Part shown: positions 5,090 through 5,696 of the stretch, piece after piece
How the letters are laid out: each line of letters starts with the position of its first letter
How positions within the stretch are numbered: the first letter of the stretch is position 1
Origin: Hyphomicrobiales bacterium
GTDB taxonomy: Bacteria > Pseudomonadota > Alphaproteobacteria > Rhizobiales > Kaistiaceae
Assembly (NCBI GenBank): GCA_017305815.1
Contig: JAFKJZ010000559.1
Span: 1 to 5,696, forward strand
DNA: 5,696 bases
Reading direction: 5' to 3'
Made by a program: the position numbers and the translations under genes
Notes under the pieces: model-generated
Database searches by the model: none
The model's input: only the letters and a program-made list of their open reading frames with translations
What the model was told of the DNA's origin: nothing

Positions 5090-5696
5090 CTACCGTCCCA
5101 GCCGTGCGCGGCGGCGTTCGCGGTGCATGATGTAGAGGCCGCTGCCGATCACGATCGCCGCGCCGAACACCATGACCGGATCGACCTGGGTGCCGAACAG
5201 GATCGCGCCGTAGATGATGGCCCAGAGGATCATCGAATACTGCATCGGTGCGATGACCGAGGCGGGCGCCAGAGACAGCGACTTCGCCACGAAGAACTGG
5301 GCGCTGCCCATGAGCAGGCCCGTGCAAGCGAACAGCGCCATGTCGGGCAGGGTCGGCATCCGGAAGGTCAGGATCATGCCCGGCAGGCTGACGGCGATCA
5401 GGCCCGTGACGACCGCCAGCACCATGACGGCGTGAGCCTCCTCGCGGGCGATGCGACGCATGACTAGCACGGTGAAGGCGCCAAGGCCGGCGCCGACGAG
5501 CGCGGCGGCGTGGCCGACATGCAGGGTCTCGAAGCCCGGGCGCACCATGACGATGATGCCGACGAACCCGACCAGGACCGCGCCCCAGCGATGCAGCCCG
5601 ACCTTCTCGCCGAGGATCGGGATCGATAGCAGCGTGACGAAGAGCGGCGTGCAGAAGGCGATCGAATAGCTTTCCGCCAGCGGCAGCTGCGAGAAA
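5090..5696 (-). CDS. EamA/DMT-family membrane transporter, C-terminal part (runs off right edge)
   Basis: 201 residues are visible before the TAG at 5090-5092; the N-terminus is outside the window. The protein is strongly hydrophobic with about six membrane segments. The part at the right edge (LPLAESYSIAFCTPLFVTLLSIPILGEKVGLHRWGAVLVGFVG) is the end of the first EamA repeat, with the characteristic GEKV-RW-GF-G pattern. Then follows a second full repeat, which includes SLSLAPASVIAPMQYSMILWAIIYG and ends in a basic cytoplasmic tail (HRERRRARLGR). The drug/metabolite transporter superfamily normally has about 300 residues and ten helices, so about a third is missing from view. Members export amino acids, metabolites or drugs across the inner membrane; the substrate cannot be inferred. 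The reading frame stays open to the edge, so the ATG at 5548 is internal, not the start. It is convergent with folD. Confidence 0.88.
   Translation of the reverse strand, partial: FSQLPLAESYSIAFCTPLFVTLLSIPILGEKVGLHRWGAVLVGFVGIIVMVRPGFETLHVGHAAALVGAGLGAFTVLVMRRIAREEAHAVMVLAVVTGLIAVSLPGMILTFRMPTLPDMALFACTGLLMGSAQFFVAKSLSLAPASVIAPMQYSMILWAIIYGAILFGTQVDPVMVFGAAIVIGSGLYIMHRERRRARLGR

Overview
The window is a GC-rich chromosomal segment of ordinary housekeeping genes. Codon use rich in G and C at third positions, and the wording of the NadK, PurU, FolD and fumarylacetoacetate-hydrolase-like proteins, point to an alphaproteobacterium, most likely order Hyphomicrobiales (Rhizobiales). This is judged from remembered family sequences, not from a search, and the genus is not determined. 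I see no phage genes, transposase, CRISPR array, rRNA or tRNA.

Layout, left to right. (1) 1-598, minus: the N-terminal part of a secreted protein of unknown function, running off the left edge. (2) 599-856: a divergent intergenic region with a possible promoter for gene 1. (3) 857-1432, plus: a YdjA-type nitroreductase. (4) 1461-1508: a palindromic repeat between two convergent genes. (5) 1530-2289, minus: nadK (NAD kinase), broken by an apparent internal deletion of about 23-26 bp that shifts the frame. (6) 2386-3078, minus: a fumarylacetoacetate hydrolase family protein, upstream of nadK on the same strand. (7) 3079-3254: a second divergent intergenic region with a 17-bp palindrome. (8) 3255-4115, plus: purU, whose end overlaps (9) 4087-4951, plus: folD, also broken by an apparent internal deletion of about 68 bp. 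(10) 4954-5076: two more copies of the palindromic repeat, again between convergent genes. (11) 5090-5696, minus: the C-terminal part of an EamA/DMT-family membrane transporter, running off the right edge.

Functionally, purU and folD form a one-carbon folate unit. FolD interconverts methylene-, methenyl- and 10-formyl-tetrahydrofolate and makes or uses NADPH; PurU releases formate from 10-formyl-tetrahydrofolate. NadK supplies the NADP pool. The other genes have no clear shared pathway.

The most notable result is that two normally essential or near-essential genes, nadK and folD, each lack an internal piece that is not a multiple of three. On both sides of each break the protein matches its family well. 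This could be an assembly or sequencing fault at GC-rich structured DNA (a perfect 9-bp inverted repeat lies exactly at the nadK break), or real deletions. I do not see a convincing new biological system here.
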